64,000 bases of DNA from Marinifilum_A sediminis (GTDB lineage: Bacteria; Bacteroidota; Bacteroidia; Bacteroidales; Marinifilaceae), in contig CANMCX010000002.1 of the NCBI GenBank assembly GCA_947496465.1, forward strand, positions 124,001 to 188,000. The letters are read 5' to 3'. The notes under the pieces were generated by a model, which saw nothing but the letters and a program-made list of their open reading frames with translations, had not been told where the DNA came from and ran no database searches. Positions 34,632 to 43,300 of this stretch are shown piece after piece. Position numbers and translations under genes: made by a program. Every line of letters starts with the position of its first letter. The first letter of the stretch is position 1.

Positions 34632-35228
34632 ATGTATTACAACAAAACAATTATTTCAATTTTAACTTCAGGTCTGCTATTGCTATCGCTTGTAGTTAAT
34701 GCTAAAAAGAACAAAATGGAACAAGGAAAAAATGAATACCCGCGAGCGTTTTCCCATATTGGAATTACAGTTCCTGATTTGGATAAGGCTGTAGAGTTTT
34801 ATACTGAAGTGATGGGCTTTTACATCATTATGCCTCCAACAGAGGTTGTTGAAGAGAATGAAACTGCTATTGGTAAAATGTGTATTGATGTGTTTGGAGA
34901 AGGATGGGGAACTTTTCGCATTGCTCACCTTTCAACAGGAGACAGAATCGGTATTGAACTGTTTGAATTTAAAGAGAGTAAAGAACAAAAGCCTACCTTT
35001 GAACCATTTAAGACAGGCTTGTTTCACTTCTCGGTTCAGGATCCTGATGTAGAAGGATTGGTTGCCAAAATAGTTGAGCATGGTGGCAAACAGCGCATGC
35101 CCATCAGAGAATATTACCCTGGCGACAAACCATATAGAATGTGTTATGTAGAAGATCCGTTTGGAAATGTATTTGAGATTTATTCTCATTCTTACGAATT
35201 GCATTATTCTCCTGGAGCATACAAGTGA
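34632..35228 (+). CDS. VOC (glyoxalase/bleomycin-resistance fold) protein with signal sequence
   Basis: A 198-residue protein. Residues 1-24 form a signal-like hydrophobic stretch ending NAKK, so the protein may be exported; ATG at residue 29 (MEQGK) would give a cytoplasmic form. The VOC domain starts at about 40: FSHIGITVPDLDKAVEFYTE, with a possible metal-binding H42, then FHFSVQDPDVEGLV with H near 140, and a final FGNVFEIYSHSYEL including E near 185. The His/His/Glu set fits a metal-dependent VOC enzyme. Its 3' end overlaps the convergent HxlR gene by 25 bp. The substrate is unknown. Confidence 0.75.
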   Translation: MYYNKTIISILTSGLLLLSLVVNAKKNKMEQGKNEYPRAFSHIGITVPDLDKAVEFYTEVMGFYIIMPPTEVVEENETAIGKMCIDVFGEGWGTFRIAHLSTGDRIGIELFEFKESKEQKPTFEPFKTGLFHFSVQDPDVEGLVAKIVEHGGKQRMPIREYYPGDKPYRMCYVEDPFGNVFEIYSHSYELHYSPGAYK

Positions 35229-35578
35229 TGCTCTTTTGCAAAATTTTGTCCCCATTCGTCTAATTCCATGATGATGGGGATGATTGATTTTGCAGAATCG
35301 GTCAATTCATATACTACTTTAGGTGGAACTTCGGGGTATACTTTTCTACTTACCAGTCCATCTCTTTCCAAAGCGCGAATAGAAAAGGTAAACATTCGAT
35401 TTGAAATGCCATTAATGGTCTTTTGAAGCTCACCTGAACGCATCTCACCATCTTTTAAATGAAAGAGAATAAGTGATTTGTATTTGTCACCTATCAATTG
35501 AAGGGTAAATGCCAGAGAACAGGCGTATTGTTTATCGTCGTAATTAATGATTTTTGATTTACAGGAATCCTTTGCCAT
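35204..35578 (-). CDS. HxlR-family transcriptional regulator
   Basis: A 124-residue winged-helix protein of the HxlR family. It has YACSLAFTLQLIGDKYK at about 20-36, where the Cys is the redox-sensing position in several family members. The recognition-helix region is GELQKTINGISNRMFTFSIRAL (split at about 63-83), and the wing contains VPPKVVYELTDSAKSI. Divergent from the royal-jelly-like lipoprotein gene with only 50-80 bp between starts, it probably controls that gene and itself, perhaps in response to quinone or aldehyde stress as in other HxlR members. It converges on and overlaps the VOC gene. Confidence 0.88.
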   Translation of the reverse strand: MAKDSCKSKIINYDDKQYACSLAFTLQLIGDKYKSLILFHLKDGEMRSGELQKTINGISNRMFTFSIRALERDGLVSRKVYPEVPPKVVYELTDSAKSIIPIIMELDEWGQNFAKEHHLYAPGE

Positions 35579-35600
35579 ACTATTTGTAATATTTAGAATA

Positions 35601-35608
35601 CAAAGATA
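35601..35608 (-). promoter_or_regulatory. Candidate -7 box of the HxlR gene
   Basis: The minus strand reads tatctttg, an exact TAnnTTTG, 23 bp upstream of the HxlR start. The expected -33 TTG is not clear. It lies in the short shared divergent region, which is where an HxlR operator would be expected. Confidence 0.4.
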
Positions 35609-35658
35609 GGGATTTACTAACTTGTGTAATGAATGTCACATCACTAATAAGATATCAA

Positions 35659-36714
35659 ATGAATAAAATAATTTATAGATTACTAATTGTATTGCTTGTG
35701 TTCTGCACTATTGCCTGTCAAAACAAGAATACTCCCAAACAGAATAAACTTGAAGTTATTGCTTCGTCGGATAAGCAGTGGACCGGAGTAGCGGTTGATC
35801 AGACAGGGCGTATTTTTGTAAATTATCCGAAATGGTCGGACGATGTGCCAATGAGCGTTGCAGAAATCGTAAATGGAAAACCAGTAGTCTATCCAAATAA
35901 GGATTGGAACAATACTGTGAATACAGAATCCTTTGTTGCAGTGCAGTCGGTTGTGGTTGATAAAAAGAACAGATTGTGGATATTAGACACACGTAATCCA
36001 TTGTTCAAAGGAGTGATGGAAGGCGGACCACTGCTTTATCAATTCAATTTGGAAAGCAATCAGAAAGAAAAGGTGTATCAGTTCCTGGAGGGTGAGTACA
36101 AACCTAACTCCTACTTTAATGATGTTAGGATTGATACCGATAATGAAATAGCATACATGACCGATTCGGGTGATGGAGCTATTATTACTCTGGATTTAAA
36201 TACTGGTACTTCTCGTCGCTTGTTAGATCAGCATCCGTCGACAAATAGTGAGGTAAATTATCTGATTTGTAATGGTGAGAGATGGGAAAACTCGGTTCAT
36301 TCCGATGGTATTGCCCTTTCACCAGATAATGAATACCTATATTATATTGCTTTAACTGGTCATACTTTGTATCGCATAAACACAGGTGATCTTCTTAATA
36401 AAGATCTCACAAATGAAGCTTTGGCAACTAAAGTGGAAACAGTAAAAACAATTCCAGCGACAGATGGTATGCTGTTTGACAAATCAGGGAACCTATGGCT
36501 AGGCGGATTGGAAAACAATTCTATTAATAAAATTAATACAAAAGGAGATCTAACAAGTGTGGTTCAAGATAGTTCGATTCGATGGGCAGATTCCTTCGCA
36601 GAAGACCAAACTGGTAATATCTACTTTACGACTTCTCAAATTCACTTGCCAAATGAGCGTCGTGGATCCTACGAAGTAATTCGATTTGATCCAAAGAATC
36701 TAAAGAGTAAATAG
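35659..36714 (+). CDS. Royal-jelly/SMP-30-like lipoprotein (L-dopachrome tautomerase-related)
   Basis: The start is set at ATG 35659 (MNKIIYRLL), which makes a lipoprotein signal with lipobox FCTIAC, cysteine at residue 20. The upstream in-frame ATG at 35629 (MNVTSLIRYQ) would bury it. The 351-residue protein is a six-bladed propeller of the Major Royal Jelly/SMP-30 group: GVAVDQTGRIFVNYPKW, VDKKNRLWILDTRNP, SYFNDVRIDTDNEIAYMTDSG, GIALSPDNEYLYYIAL, LWLGGLENNSINKI. It is likely outer-membrane or periplasmic. Family members bind or hydrolyse small lactones or aromatic compounds; the specific substrate is unknown. It is divergent from the HxlR gene. Confidence 0.8.
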   Translation: MNKIIYRLLIVLLVFCTIACQNKNTPKQNKLEVIASSDKQWTGVAVDQTGRIFVNYPKWSDDVPMSVAEIVNGKPVVYPNKDWNNTVNTESFVAVQSVVVDKKNRLWILDTRNPLFKGVMEGGPLLYQFNLESNQKEKVYQFLEGEYKPNSYFNDVRIDTDNEIAYMTDSGDGAIITLDLNTGTSRRLLDQHPSTNSEVNYLICNGERWENSVHSDGIALSPDNEYLYYIALTGHTLYRINTGDLLNKDLTNEALATKVETVKTIPATDGMLFDKSGNLWLGGLENNSINKINTKGDLTSVVQDSSIRWADSFAEDQTGNIYFTTSQIHLPNERRGSYEVIRFDPKNLKSK

Positions 36715-36936
36715 GAATTCGATAAACTCATCAATTTCAACCTTTTTGTATTTCCAACAAATGAATTGTTGATATTATTTCATTTCATTCTAAACAGTAT
36801 AATTAACACTTTATTAAAAAGAATTTAATGTTATTTTATTTGATTATCAATTATTTACGTTTTCCTGAATAGTCAGCGTTAACACTAGTGTTAACAATTG
36901 AATTGCAAAAAAACGTCAAATTTTAAAATATTAGAC

Positions 36937-36967
36937 AAAAAAAGAGAGCTTTAAAGCTCTCTTTTTT
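36937..36967 (+). terminator. Strong intrinsic terminator
   Basis: Palindrome aaaaagagagct tt aaagctctctttttt: a perfect GC-containing stem flanked by A- and T-runs, so it works in both directions. It lies downstream of the royal-jelly-like gene within a 315-bp gap (36715-37029) that holds nothing else obvious. It is a natural candidate for the left border of the host region before the prophage. Confidence 0.85.
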
Positions 36968-37029
36968 GTTATAATTAGTTTAATAAAAAACCCAGATTCG
37001 AATACTATTTCTTATCTTATAACTTACTA

Positions 37030-37947
37030 TTATTTACGAATTTTTTCAAATAAATTCACACTTCTTGCATTAGTGAATGTTATTTCATCATATAAATCAG
37101 GATTGTTTAATTCTAACCACTTATAAAGCTCATCCAACTTATAATATTCTACTATTGAAATACCTTGCCTAAATCCCTCTAAATGAGAATTTATATATTG
37201 GTGTTCTAAACTCCTATCATTAAAATCTATTAATTGAAAATTTTCAAAACCAAACAATGCGTTCATAACACAATAATCGTATAATAAAGAATTGAAGATA
37301 TTTTCTATTAATATTTTTTTGTGCGATTCATGTACGTAACTATCTGTATCAATTTTAGATACCAACAAGGTTATTTTTCTTAGTTGACTATACAATCGAG
37401 TATAAAAAAGAAATAAATTAGAATAATGTATGAACCATTCTTTATCCTTAGAATCATTAAAATTAATCTTACTTTTAGTTTCAATAAGATTTAAATATTC
37501 AGCATTATTTATAAACTTATCTTTAATCCTCAATAATATAAACATGTAATCTACAAGTGATAGTACTGAAATATCTTCGGTTTTTATTATATCTTCTTCT
37601 TCAATATACTCTTCAAGATTAAATGCAATATTTTCATTACTTACACTATTCTTTAATTTCTTAATCTCCTTATTGTAATATTTTAAAAAGTAATCTCCTT
37701 GCAAAATTTTACTATCCTCCTTTTGTTGTTTTGTTTGCTTCATTATGTATTTTAATGTCACATAATACACTATAAAAGCAGCAAGAGTAACAATAGGAGT
37801 TAAAATATTATTAAAAATAGTTGTTTTCCCAATTAACTCGTCCCCTGTAATAGTCACATTTCCATTTAAAACAATTACAAATATTCCTAAAAAGAGTAAA
37901 GATAAAAAGGTCAATAAACCAATTAGAAGTCTTCTTTCGCTCCACAT
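37030..37947 (-). CDS. Putative phage abortive-infection (AbiC-like) membrane protein
   Basis: A 305-residue protein with hydrophobic segments at about 8-28 and 45-66 followed by a long helical cytoplasmic part. Features such as GDYFLKYYNKEIKKLKNS, FLFYTRLYSQLRKITLLV and YINSHLEGFRQGI resemble the putAbiC group: two N-terminal helices followed by a region rich in aromatic and acidic residues. The match is by overall layout only. AbiC-type proteins block phage maturation. It is very AT-rich like the phage, and lies between the host terminator and the first phage gene. A -7-like taaatttg is seen at 37980-37973, upstream of the start. Confidence 0.5.
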   Translation of the reverse strand: MWSERRLLIGLLTFLSLLFLGIFVIVLNGNVTITGDELIGKTTIFNNILTPIVTLAAFIVYYVTLKYIMKQTKQQKEDSKILQGDYFLKYYNKEIKKLKNSVSNENIAFNLEEYIEEEDIIKTEDISVLSLVDYMFILLRIKDKFINNAEYLNLIETKSKINFNDSKDKEWFIHYSNLFLFYTRLYSQLRKITLLVSKIDTDSYVHESHKKILIENIFNSLLYDYCVMNALFGFENFQLIDFNDRSLEHQYINSHLEGFRQGISIVEYYKLDELYKWLELNNPDLYDEITFTNARSVNLFEKIRK

Positions 37948-38067
37948 ATTTTAAATTATTAATTTTCAATATCAAATTTATGAATTTATTATAAAATAAT
38001 TCCTGAAATCACATTTATTAGAAGCTATCTAAAAATATATACAGTATAAAAAAGAAGCATATGATAA

Positions 38068-38553
38068 ATGAACAGAGAATTATTAGAAGAAGTAATAAAT
38101 AAACATTTTAAAAGATTAAAATTAAAATATTGTAATGGGAACAAACCAGATAATGATGGTTATACAGGAGAAGATGTTTTTCAAGAAAACATTCTATACC
38201 TAATACAATATCCCGAATTACAAAAATGTAAAGAAACCGAAGAAGATTATTTACGGTATATTGAATTTTACTTAAGTAAGAAGAAAAAAAGGAAAGAAAA
38301 GAAGAAGAAAATTAAAATTGATACACGTTCTGAATTATCAAATTTAGAAGCAGCTTATGATGCAGAATCAGGAATATTAAAAGAACATTTTCAGAAAAAA
38401 CTGAATAAGGCTAGTTCTGAAACATTAATTATTATAGAAACATACCTAAGCAGTAAAAACAAAACCATAGCAGCGAATAAATTAGGTATATCACGATTTT
38501 CATTTTCCAGAAGATTAAATTTCGCTATAAAACAACTAAAGGAGATAGAATAA
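38068..38553 (+). CDS. Phage sigma-factor-like or HTH regulator
   Basis: A 161-residue protein and the only large plus-strand gene of the block. The N-terminal part (LEEVINKHFKRLKLKYC, YTGEDVFQENILYLIQYPEL) resembles sigma region 2 helices. A very basic stretch KKKKRKEKKKKIKI lies at about 70-84. The C-terminus has a helix-turn-helix (NKTIAANKLGISRFSFSRRL at about 131-150) as in sigma region 4. It may direct transcription of the late operon in which it is embedded. A terminator overlaps its stop codon. Confidence 0.6.
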   Translation: MNRELLEEVINKHFKRLKLKYCNGNKPDNDGYTGEDVFQENILYLIQYPELQKCKETEEDYLRYIEFYLSKKKKRKEKKKKIKIDTRSELSNLEAAYDAESGILKEHFQKKLNKASSETLIIIETYLSSKNKTIAANKLGISRFSFSRRLNFAIKQLKEIE

Positions 38554-38569
38554 TACTATCTCCTTTTTT
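38538..38569 (+). terminator. Terminator at the end of the sigma-like gene
   Basis: Stem aaaggagatag (38538-38548) with ctatctccttt (38556-38566), 7-nt loop, followed by a T-run. The stop codon lies in the loop, so the gene ends inside its own terminator. Confidence 0.85.
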
Positions 38570-38571
38570 CA

Positions 38572-38808
38572 TTATAAACCTGTTGCTACAATTTTTAGAA
38601 TTTCTCCAAGTGTTACATTACCTGTAACTATCGAATAGATAACAAAACCCCAAATTAATAATCTAAGTATCTTATATCCTAGTGCAATTATAATTTCAGT
38701 TTGTGTTGCTTCTTTTCTGTTACTTAAAAGAGTGTCAACTGATTCAATTTTAGCTTTTTCTCTTTTTAGTGAAGGTATTATTTTAGTTATTAGTTGTAAT
38801 ATTTTCAT
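38572..38808 (-). CDS. Small phage membrane protein, possible holin
   Basis: A 78-residue protein with an amphipathic basic N-terminus (about 1-30) and one hydrophobic helix at about 43-65 (LGYKILRLLIWGFVIYSIV). Length and layout fit a class III-like holin or holin accessory protein, but there is no diagnostic motif. It starts 4 bp inside the preceding gene at 38805-39050, which is also a one-helix protein; the two may form the lysis pair to the amidase at 60152, although that lies at the other end of the late operon. Confidence 0.45.
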   Translation of the reverse strand: MKILQLITKIIPSLKREKAKIESVDTLLSNRKEATQTEIIIALGYKILRLLIWGFVIYSIVTGNVTLGEILKIVATGL

Positions 38809-39050
38809 GCTTTTCTTGCTTGTTTTTTTATTCTCATCTTCCCCATTTTAATGTAAATGGGATAAAATAAATTATTCTTTTTTCGATATTGTTTTAAATA
38901 GAAAAATCTCGAAATCTTGAAGAATAAAGAGAAAATTAAAACAGCACAAGATAGAGCTGTAAAATATTGATTAGCAAACTGGACAAAGGCATTTATTACA
39001 CCTAAACCAGTCGAACTAGCTAATAACGTGTTTATTGTATTTTTTATCAT
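38805..39050 (-). CDS. Small phage membrane protein
   Basis: An 81-residue protein with a hydrophobic stretch at about 27-46 (NQYFTALSCAVLIFSLFFKI) flanked by a short polar N-terminus and a strongly basic C-terminus (KMGKMRIKKQARKA). A cytoplasmic basic tail after one helix is typical of holin-like proteins. It overlaps the following gene by 4 bp, suggesting paired translation. Function is inferred only from size, topology and location. Confidence 0.45.
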   Translation of the reverse strand: MIKNTINTLLASSTGLGVINAFVQFANQYFTALSCAVLIFSLFFKISRFFYLKQYRKKNNLFYPIYIKMGKMRIKKQARKA

Positions 39051-39128
39051 TTATATCATACTCTTATTTTTTTAGTTGTTAGTTATTGAAAAGGATTCAG
39101 TATTTAACAGTTGTATAGTCGGAGAATT

Positions 39129-39728
39129 TTAATATTCTGGCATCCTAAAGGAAATATTATCAATTTTTTTAATTTTATCTGTCAATTCAAACATTTCTGA
39201 ACAAGCATATGCCAATGGAACAACATACATATCAGCAATATCAGCAAGCACATTAACCCCTCTAGCTCTTATAGCTTTTGAAGCTAAACAAGCTTCTCTT
39301 AATTTATCTTCCTTACATTTTTGCGGAGAATCTAACATGAAATGTGAGCGACATGATAATGGACGTACAGGGTATATAGAACATTTATTTTCATGAAGAA
39401 ATGGACATGGCAAATTATTCGAATCTACAACATTCATAAAATCCACAAACACTTCCTTAACGTTTAATATTTCTTTGTTTGGTGTATTAGCATGAAAAAA
39501 ACTCAACCAATCTTCATGGTTCTTTTTTATTCGATTAAGGTCTTCTCCATGAATATTTTGTTTAACGTAGTCTTCAATTAATGGTTGTTCCCATAATAAT
39601 ACTTCTATAGATTGATAACAACAATGGTCACACCCTTCAATACAACAATTTTGAATTTCTCCTACCGCTTTATCTAAGACTTCATGTAAATGTCCTACAA
39701 TGTTTTTGATTTTTCCTCTAGTATCCAT
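39129..39728 (-). CDS. YkgJ-type cysteine cluster protein
   Basis: The start is put at ATG 39728 (MDTRGKIKN), because an upstream ATG at 39752 would lie inside a terminator hairpin. The roughly 199-residue protein carries the YkgJ/UPF0153 cysteine pattern: CCIEGCDHCC near 28-37, then CPFLHENKCSIYPVRPLSC at about 110-128 and a late CKEDKL. Such proteins bind a metal or Fe-S cluster; their role is unclear. It is unusual inside phage late genes, so it may be a cargo gene. It is preceded by a terminator, so it must have its own promoter, which I could not locate. Confidence 0.65.
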   Translation of the reverse strand: MDTRGKIKNIVGHLHEVLDKAVGEIQNCCIEGCDHCCYQSIEVLLWEQPLIEDYVKQNIHGEDLNRIKKNHEDWLSFFHANTPNKEILNVKEVFVDFMNVVDSNNLPCPFLHENKCSIYPVRPLSCRSHFMLDSPQKCKEDKLREACLASKAIRARGVNVLADIADMYVVPLAYACSEMFELTDKIKKIDNISFRMPEY

Positions 39729-39744
39729 AAATTCAAATATTAAA

Positions 39745-39768
39745 AAAACCACCCAATTGGGTGGTTTT
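39745..39768 (-). terminator. Terminator of the phage late operon
   Basis: Perfect palindrome aaaaccaccc aatt gggtggtttt. On the minus strand it is followed by a long T-run, so it stops transcription coming from the tail-fibre side. It separates the tail genes from the small genes to the left. Confidence 0.85.
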
Positions 39769-39854
39769 AATTACAAAGTGACTTCTTGTTAATCATTTAT
39801 TTGTCAGTAAACATTATTAAATTTAAAATATTAATTTCTTAATAACAAAATATT

Positions 39855-39986
39855 ATGAAAAAATATTTACTAGATTTTGTAAAATTGTTTCATCCAGACA
39901 TTGATAAAAACACCTCCATATTCACCTTACTATTAGTAATATTGGCGCTTTCAGTAGTTTTATTATTCACTTACATTAATACGTAA
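39855..39986 (+). CDS. 43-residue one-helix membrane protein
   Basis: A plus-strand frame too short for usual callers: MKKYLLDFVKLFHPDID, then a hydrophobic helix IFTLLLVILALSVVLLFTYI at about 22-41, ending INT. An amphipathic start and one clean membrane helix argue for a real small protein, for instance a phage superinfection or lysis-control peptide. It is divergent from the YkgJ gene and convergent with the gene at 39997. No ribosome binding site stands out, and the rest of the 39769-39996 gap is featureless. Confidence 0.35.
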   Translation: MKKYLLDFVKLFHPDIDKNTSIFTLLLVILALSVVLLFTYINT

Positions 39987-39996
39987 TAAAAGATTC

Positions 39997-40299
39997 TTAA
40001 TAACCCCTCCTTCTATCCCTAACATGTTTATCTCTTTCTATAATCAGAATCTTTAGAATATCTCGTTCAGAATGATATCGTACCTGTATCCAACTTTCTT
40101 TAGATTCTGAAATTTGAAAGAAACTTTGATTTTTGTTCTTCGCTTGAAGCACTTGATATTCCTTCACTATTCCATCCAATTTTGCTAAGATTTCTAAATC
40201 TTCAACATACTCGAATTTGGATAGTTTAAGACCTTCAATTTTATCATCTGTGAGTAAATAATAGTTACTACTATTCTGGTCTTTAATGTATTTCTTCAT
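39997..40299 (-). CDS. Small phage protein, unknown
   Basis: A 100-residue soluble protein with mixed alpha/beta pattern (SNYYLLTDDKIEGLKLSKF, AKLDGIVKEYQVLQAKNKN) and a basic C-terminus ending HVRDRRRGY. It follows the tail fibre gene by 74 bp in the same direction. Its position suggests a tail-fibre accessory or assembly factor. No family recognised. Confidence 0.5.
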   Translation of the reverse strand: MKKYIKDQNSSNYYLLTDDKIEGLKLSKFEYVEDLEILAKLDGIVKEYQVLQAKNKNQSFFQISESKESWIQVRYHSERDILKILIIERDKHVRDRRRGY

Positions 40300-40373
40300 C
40301 TATTAGAATTAAAAGAAAAGGCAGTGCCTTAGCACCACCAATCCTGATTTGAGACTACTAATATAATGATTAA

Positions 40374-43300
40374 TTAGAAGTTACCATTATTTAATCTAGT
40401 CCAACAATCAGACATCTGAATAAATTCAACCCATTCATTCTCATCTGATACTGTATAAGTTCCACTTGTTCTTTTTGTGTTCGTATCCCATCTCATACGA
40501 CTATTAGAATTAGCTACAATTTTAACAGCTTTACCTGATGTTCCAATTCTTATTATAGTTCCGTTTGGTGTATTTCCTGAATCTGGAAGTCTAACGTAAA
40601 AACTACCCGAAGCATCAAAATCGACATAGTAAGAATTAAACTCCATTTTAAGCTGAGTAGGTGAAGATGAATTAGAAGACCATTCAGAAGAAGTTGATGA
40701 AATCACCTTACCACCACCTGTAACACATCCACCTAATTTAAATTCACTGGCATATTTGGTAAGAGTCTTAGGACTATTCAAGAATGTATAATCATCACCT
40801 TCTAAATAGATGCTACGATTAGCAAATATTTCCACACCTAAATCACTTGAACTGCTATAAGTTTTCGACCTTATTCCACCTGTTCTTGATAAAGTAGAAC
40901 CTGAATTATACCCCACATATAAAGCTGCTGATTGTTGTGAGGAATTTCTATAAACACCTATATCACCGCCACTTGCATTTAATTGAAGGCTTAAATTAGT
41001 TGAAATTAACGATGATGAACCAATCTTAAAACCTCCTATTTCACCGCTTTTTGCGAACATCTTACCATCAGTATCAACTCTAAAATATTTAGCTCTAATA
41101 GCTCCGTCCTTATGGATAGTCATACCTGATGTAGTGTAGGCATTTGAACCTTGATATGTACCTGAATAAATAGATGCTGTATTAATTATCCACGCTCCAA
41201 TAGTACCTTTGGTTGATGCTAATGATAAAGTATTAATCTTACTTGCTGTTACTACTGCTGCCTGAATACTCGAAGTATTTATTTTAGTAGCATCAATAAC
41301 ACCAGATTTAATATTTTCAGCATATACAGAATTTGCTGCTAATTCACTTGTAGTAATAGCATTTGCTGCTATTTGAGTAGCCGTAATAGTATTAGATGTT
41401 ATCTTATTTCCGTGTAAACTTCCTGTAGAAATTCTAGCCGCTGATAAAGTACCTGTAGTCATTTTTGAAGCACTTAAATCAGTGGTTTGAACTATACTTG
41501 ATTTAATAACATCAGCTTCTAAAAGTGATGTTCTAATTTTGTTATTTGTAATAAGAGTAACACCACCAACTTTAGCAGAATTAACAGATAATGTATCTCC
41601 TGAATCAATTAAAGCATTAGAATAATCCTTATCAATATTTGAAGCAATAGAGGTAGTTATTCCAATATCCCAACCTGTTGACCATTTTGAAATAGATGAA
41701 CCAGAATGACCACTTTTAAAATCTCTTACAACTATCTTTGGATAATACCAATTCGAATTACTTTCGCCAATATAAATACAGCATTTAGTACCATCGTGTC
41801 CAAAACGCACACGGTTATCAGCTTCTTTACTTCCTGTTAATGCTACAGAAGTATTAACCCAACCTGTTGAATAATTATAACCTGACACTCTTAATGTAAA
41901 TGCTTTATTACTTGAATAATTGTAAACATCTACATGAAATTCCATCATTGTATTAGTCCAACTCTGAGGTAGAGTAACCTTAATAGCACCTGTATTTGTT
42001 CCTGTTAAACTAAGTTCACCACCTATAGGTCTTTTTACAGTTACTACACCACCTGAATTAACATTATTAGCTGTTAATGGGTCATTTTGCCAATTCAGTT
42101 TTACAGCACTCGAAAAGGTTACATTTCCTGATGAATTCCAACTTATATTATTATTTGCTAAAAATCCACTACCATCATTATATAGCCCCCATTTAGTTGT
42201 ATTTGATATTTCACCTGTACTTCTAATAACTACATTACCACCTGAAAATCTATCTTCATTAAAATTCCAACCTGCTATAAAAGCACCAGCATTATCTGCT
42301 CTAAAAATATCTTTATATGGATTATTCCCTTTTACTATTCTAAAACCATAATTAGGAGTAGAAGGAAATGAACTAGCAGAATCCTTATTACAAAGCATTC
42401 CTAATTGAATAATCTTTATAGAATCGCTATTAATCAATTTAGTATTATCCACATACAGAGTTAAACCTCTTTTTGCTCCTCCGTGTACCGTATCGGTTTC
42501 AGAATTTTGCAATACTAAATGTTTACTATCTACACTACTGGATAGGGATGAATTTTTAATATTAAACGAAGCTATTTTACCCTGATTAAAAGAACATGCT
42601 AATCCATTGATATAAGTACTTGAAACTGTATCTTTTGTAATAGTTGTAGCTTGTGAAGAGGTTATTTTTGAACCTGCTAAAGTGTAAGCTGAATTAGCTT
42701 TACTTTGTGCTGTTGCTGCGTTGGTTACTCCTGTTTCAGCCGTGTTTTGTGCCGTTGAAATAGAATTTGTTAATCCTGAAGTATCTGTTACTTGATTCCA
42801 CGATAATTTAACTTTATCTGTAAAGGTTACATTTCCTAATTTATCCCAACTAATTGCACCACTTGCTAAAATGCCTGAACCATCACCATTCAATCTCCAC
42901 AAATAAGATGATTTGAAATTGTAAATAGTTCCATCAGATTTAAGAACTACTGAGCCACCTTGTAATGTAGAATCTGAAATATTCCAACCACCAATTTTTC
43001 CGAACTTAGCATTTATACCACCTTCTAAGTATCCGTTTTCAGTCCAAAAACCGTATCCTGATAGATTATTCCAAGTTGGTGAAGTAATACCATCAAGTTT
43101 ACCTAATCTAACCTTTGTTTTACCTGCGAAAGAGTCAGAATTTACACCGTCAAGCACGTCAACATAAGGGCTGTTATTATCATTACTAGTAATATACACC
43201 GCTCCCTGTCTGTTTGTATCTGAAACGTTACCTATTCGTACTAATTCATCACCTATTTCAGGAACCCCCGAACCTGTTTTACTACTTACTGGCGCTCTGA

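Noticed and set aside
36968..37029. tRNA-derived attachment site (the gattcgaat-like sequence)
   Set aside because: It lacks the surrounding T-arm and acceptor stem of a tRNA, and no second copy is visible because the right end of the prophage is outside.
39729..39752. Upstream start of the YkgJ-type gene (MVFLIFEF...)
   Set aside because: These codons lie in the strong terminator hairpin at 39745-39768, so they are unlikely to be translated.
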